Positions 62,101 to 64,000 of a stretch of 64,000 nt of DNA are shown piece after piece; the stretch's first letter is position 1; each line of letters opens with the position of its first letter. The DNA lies in NCBI RefSeq assembly GCF_937425535.1, contig NZ_OW485601.1, positions 5,005,501-5,069,500 on the forward strand, given 5' to 3'. A program made the position numbers and the translations under genes. The notes under the pieces were generated by a model that searched no databases, had not been told where the DNA came from, and worked only from the letters and a program-made list of their open reading frames with translations. Source of the DNA: Rhodovastum atsumiense. GTDB taxonomy: Bacteria > Pseudomonadota > Alphaproteobacteria > Acetobacterales > Acetobacteraceae.

Positions 62101-64000
62101 GATCTGGTCGGTGGTGAGGGCGATGATCTGGGCGGTGGTGAGGGCCCGTAGCTGGGTGGTGGTGAAGGCTTTCGCCTGGGCGGTGGTGAGGACGGGTACC
62201 TGCAGGGTGGTGAAGGCTGCCGCTTGCGCGGTGGTCAGCAAGGTGACCTGTGCGGTGGTCAGTACGGGCACCTGAGCCGTGGTGAGGGCGGTGATCTGGG
62301 CCGTGGTGAGCGCCCCGACCTGGGCGGAGGTGAGCGCGGGCACCTGGGCGGTGGTGAGGGCGGGCACCTGATCGGTAGTGAGGACGGCGACGGCGGCGGT
62401 GCTGAGCGCCGCCAGCGCGTTGGTGGTCAGTGTCGCGAGATCGGCGGGTTCCAGTGCCGGCACCTGCAGGGTGGTGAGGGCCCTGGCCTGGGTGGTGCTG
62501 AGGGCGGGAAGCTGATCGGTGGTGAGGGCGACGACCTGGGCCGTGGTGAGCCCCGCGGCCTGGCCGGTGGTCAGCGCGGCGATCTGCGCGGTGGTGAGGG
62601 CTGGCACCTGATCGGTGGTCAGCGCGGTGGTCCCGGCGGTGGTGAGGGCTGCGAGTGCGGCGGTGGTGAGGCTGGCGAGATCGGCGGTTTCCAGCGCCTG
62701 CGCCTGGGCGGTGGTGAGGGCTGCCGCCTGCGCGGTGCTCAGTGCCGGTGCCTGATCGGTGGTCAGCGCCACGATCTGGGCGGTGGTCAATGCCGCGATC
62801 TGCGCGGTGGCGAGGGCGCGGGTCTGGTCGGTGGTGAGGGCGGGTACCTGGTCGGTGGTCAGTGCGGCGGCCCCGGCGGTGCCCAGTGCCACCACCGCGG
62901 CGGTGGTCAGGGCCGCGAGGTCGGCGGTCTCCAGGGCGGCGATCTGGGCGGTGGCGAGCTTTGCCGCCTGGGTGGAGGTGAGCACTCTTGCCTGGTCGGT
63001 GGTCAGCGCCACGACCTGGGCGGTGGTCAATGCGCGGATCTGGCTGGTCGCGAGGGTTGTCACCTGGGCGGAGGTGAGCGCCGGCACCTGATCGGTGGTG
63101 AGGGCGGCGACAGCGGCGGTGGTGAGTGCGACCAGGGCGGTGGTGGTCAGCGCCGCGAGGTCGTCGGTTTCCAGTGCCGCCGCCTGGGCGGAGGTGAGTG
63201 CCGCCGCCTGGGTGGAGGTGAGCACTCTTGCCTGGTCGGTGGTCAGCGCCACGACCTGGGCGGAGGTCAGCGCCGCGACCTGGGCGGTGGTGAGCGTCCC
63301 GGCCTGTCCCGTGGTGAGCGCCGGCACCTGACCGGTGGTGAGGGCGGCGACGGCAGCGGTGGTCAGCGCGACCAGGGCGGTGGAGGTCAGTGCCGCGAGG
63401 TCGTCGGTTTCCAGCGCCGCCGCCTGGGCGGAGGTGAGTGCCGCCGCCTGGGCGGAGGTGAGCATCGTCGCCTGGGCGGTGGTCAGTGCCACGACCTGAT
63501 CGGTGGTCAGCGCGCCGAACTGGGCGGTGGTGAGCGCCCTGGTCTGGGCGGTGGTGAGGGCGGGCACCTGGTCGGTGGTGAGGGCGGCGACGGCGGCGGT
63601 GGTCAGCGCCACCACCTGGGCGGTGGTCAGGGCGATGGCCTGGGCGGTGGTGAGGGCCGCGGCCTGGGGGGTGGTCAGGGCGGCGATCTGGGCGGTGGTG
63701 AGGGTCCTGGCCTGGGCGGTGGTCAGCGCGGGGACCTGACCGGTGGTGAGGGCGGCGACGGCGGCGGTGGAGAGCGTCGCCAGCGCGGCGGTGGTCAAGG
63801 CCGTGAGGTCGTCGGTTTCCAGCGCCGCCGCCTGAGTAGTGGTCAGGGTCTGCGCCTGGGCGGTGGTCAGGGCCTGCGCCTGGGCGGTGGTCAGCGCCAC
63901 CACCTGATCGGTGGTCAGGGCGGCGATCTGGGCGGTGGTGAGTGTCCTGGCCTGGGCGGTGGTGAGAGCGGAGACCTGATCGGTGGTGAGGGCGGCGACG
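59194..64000 (-). CDS. giant octapeptide-repeat (ALTTAQxx) protein, N-terminus outside window
   Basis: 1601 residues visible, with the frame open to the last base; the GTG at 63903 is not a true start because repeats continue past it. Nearly all of it is an eight-residue unit, consensus A-L-T-T-(A/D)-Q-(V/A)-x, about 195 units. A subset read ALETDDLA or ALTTAAVA in fixed order. Only the last 35 or so residues (IPELDRAHGFRAGQ ... EQLRALFDVS) are unique. No Cys or Trp and very few Lys were seen. At DNA level the unit is 24 bp with near-identical blocks 168 or 240 bp apart. Probably an elongated surface or secreted solenoid/adhesin; function unknown. Confidence 0.85.
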   Translation of the reverse strand, partial: VAALTTDQVSALTTAQARTLTTAQIAALTTDQVVALTTAQAQALTTAQAQTLTTTQAAALETDDLTALTTAALATLSTAAVAALTTGQVPALTTAQARTLTTAQIAALTTPQAAALTTAQAIALTTAQVVALTTAAVAALTTDQVPALTTAQTRALTTAQFGALTTDQVVALTTAQATMLTSAQAAALTSAQAAALETDDLAALTSTALVALTTAAVAALTTGQVPALTTGQAGTLTTAQVAALTSAQVVALTTDQARVLTSTQAAALTSAQAAALETDDLAALTTTALVALTTAAVAALTTDQVPALTSAQVTTLATSQIRALTTAQVVALTTDQARVLTSTQAAKLATAQIAALETADLAALTTAAVVALGTAGAAALTTDQVPALTTDQTRALATAQIAALTTAQIVALTTDQAPALSTAQAAALTTAQAQALETADLASLTTAALAALTTAGTTALTTDQVPALTTAQIAALTTGQAAGLTTAQVVALTTDQLPALSTTQARALTTLQVPALEPADLATLTTNALAALSTAAVAVLTTDQVPALTTAQVPALTSAQVGALTTAQITALTTAQVPVLTTAQVTLLTTAQAAAFTTLQVPVLTTAQAKAFTTTQLRALTTAQIIALTTDQIPALTTAQIAALTTAQAAALESQDLAALTTAGLTALTTAAIAALTTDQVIALTTAQARALTTAQARALTTAQLGALETDDLAALTTAGVAALTTSQTSALTTDQIPVLTTAQVAALTASQIITLTTGQIIALTTAQAAALTSAQAATLTSDQAATLETADFAALATAAIAVITTAAVAALTTNQLPALTTAQAKALTVAQLRVLSTDQLGALETEDLAALTTAGVAALATSQTIALTTNQIPALTSAQVAALTTAQIRALTTDQVPALTTIQAAALTTAQAAALTTGQVLALETGDLAALIPAALAAFTTAAIATLTTDQVPALTTAQARALVIAQVQALGTAQAAALATVDLAALSTAQVAALTSAAVAALTTDQVPALTTSQVAALNTAQIRALTTDQVPALTTAQARALTTAQAAALTTAQAATLEAGDLAALTTTALAALTSAAVATLTTDQVPILTTAQVAALTTAQMRALTSDQLPALTTDQAKILTTAQVAALTTGQVPSLGTDDLAALTTTALAALTSAAVATLTTDQVPALTTAQARALTTAQMRAFTSAQAVALETADLVALTTAQVAALTTAAVAALTTDQVPALTTAQARALTTAQVRAFTSAQAVALETADLVALTTAQVAALTTDAAAALTTDQVPALATVQVAALTTAQMRALTTGQVSALTTAQARALTTAQAATLTTDQVPALATANIAALSTAGVVAFTTAAIAALTTDQVPALTTAQARALTTSQMRALTTAQIPALTTAQAPVLTTAQITTLTTAQAAALETDDLAALTTSAVAALTTAQIPALTTDQVPALTTAQARALTTNQVRALATAQIAALTTDQARAFATTQIAALTTTQVPALESEDVAALGTIQIMAITTAALAVLTTNQVVALQSAQVAALTTAQVRALTSLQAGALTTEELSGFTTLQVGALTTTALAAIPELDRAHGFRAGQLAVMSAEQLRALFDVS
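59194..64000. repeat. 24-bp tandem repeat array with 168- and 240-bp higher-order units
   Basis: Coding minisatellite. Line-by-line matches include the block ending CTCTTGCCTGGTCGGT at 63000 and again at 63240 (240 bp), the block GATCGGTGGTCAGGGTGGCG near 60500 and 60740 (240 bp), and GGCCTGGGCGCTGGTGAAGG at 60253 and 60421 (168 bp). All periods are multiples of 24, so the frame is kept. Confidence 0.88.

Noticed and set aside
59194-64000. Plus-strand frames (for example 60664-62151, 495 residues) and a CRISPR-like regular array
   Set aside because: The plus-strand frames are the complement of the octapeptide-repeat gene and have Gly/Val-rich nonsense composition. The 24-bp period has no spacer-repeat alternation, so it is not CRISPR.

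Overview
The window is GC-rich and gene-dense. It looks like the chromosome of an alphaproteobacterium, most likely Rhodospirillales/Acetobacteraceae. This rests on a lysC-ptsP ... prfA-prmC-DUF4167 core block, comF-grx-DUF1178, ubiG, a BolA/DnaJ/cobS/cobT block (aerobic cobaltochelatase), and an OmpR-type regulator with a CtrA-like DNA-binding domain. The assignment is by gene content only. I see no rRNA, tRNA, CRISPR array or prophage.

Layout. 1-641: end of an Sfp-type phosphopantetheinyl transferase. 642-9531 (minus strand): ribokinase and phosphoketolase; a GntR/FCD regulator, an MHS-type transporter and a DapA-family aldolase with a 28-bp palindrome upstream; and a TPR-glycosyltransferase-like protein. 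9906-13523: a CtrA-like regulator whose receiver lacks its phosphorylation residues, then a P-type ATPase whose C-terminus is encoded by a dispersed repeat. 13548-25497 (minus strand): a nine-gene catabolic operon (ATP-dependent hydantoinase/oxoprolinase HyuA-HyuB, a dipeptide-type ABC importer with a fused permease-ATPase, and a three-subunit HcnABC-like amine/amino-acid dehydrogenase). It is divergent from an IclR regulator, with a clear palindromic operator between them. 26500-27760: a lone TnpB element. 27823-34172: response regulator, PAS-exonuclease fusion, ComF, glutaredoxin, DUF1178 and a second TPR-glycosyltransferase. 34188-36035 (minus strand): an MBL-fold hydrolase and UbiG. 36124-47204: lysC, nitronate monooxygenase-like, ptsP, RodZ-like, ispG, hisS, prfA, prmC, DUF4167. 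47265-54195: Nudix, Atm1-type ABC exporter, spermidine-synthase-like, GNAT-Nudix fusion, Sel1-like lipoprotein, CinA-like, DUF2889. 54202-58772: RHH protein, BolA, DnaJ-like, CobS, CobT. 58823-59148: a small DUF883-like membrane protein whose start codon lies in a 36-bp palindrome. 59194-64000 (minus strand): a very long protein made almost entirely of an eight-residue ALTTAQxx repeat, running off the window.

Three things stand out. (1) The octapeptide-repeat protein is about 1600 residues within the window, with 24-bp units inside 168- and 240-bp higher-order copies. (2) A dispersed family of composite hairpin elements (six copies or relics) sits at gene ends. It has three-base loops, a base-pair-preserving change, ATGGGATCC ends, and is read through into protein termini (P-type ATPase, possibly PrmC). 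(3) The IclR-controlled hyu-dpp-hcn operon looks like one complete pathway: import, ring opening, oxidation. Start codons were chosen by ribosome-binding site, overlap with the upstream gene and family length. Functional names rest on motifs read by eye, without database searches.
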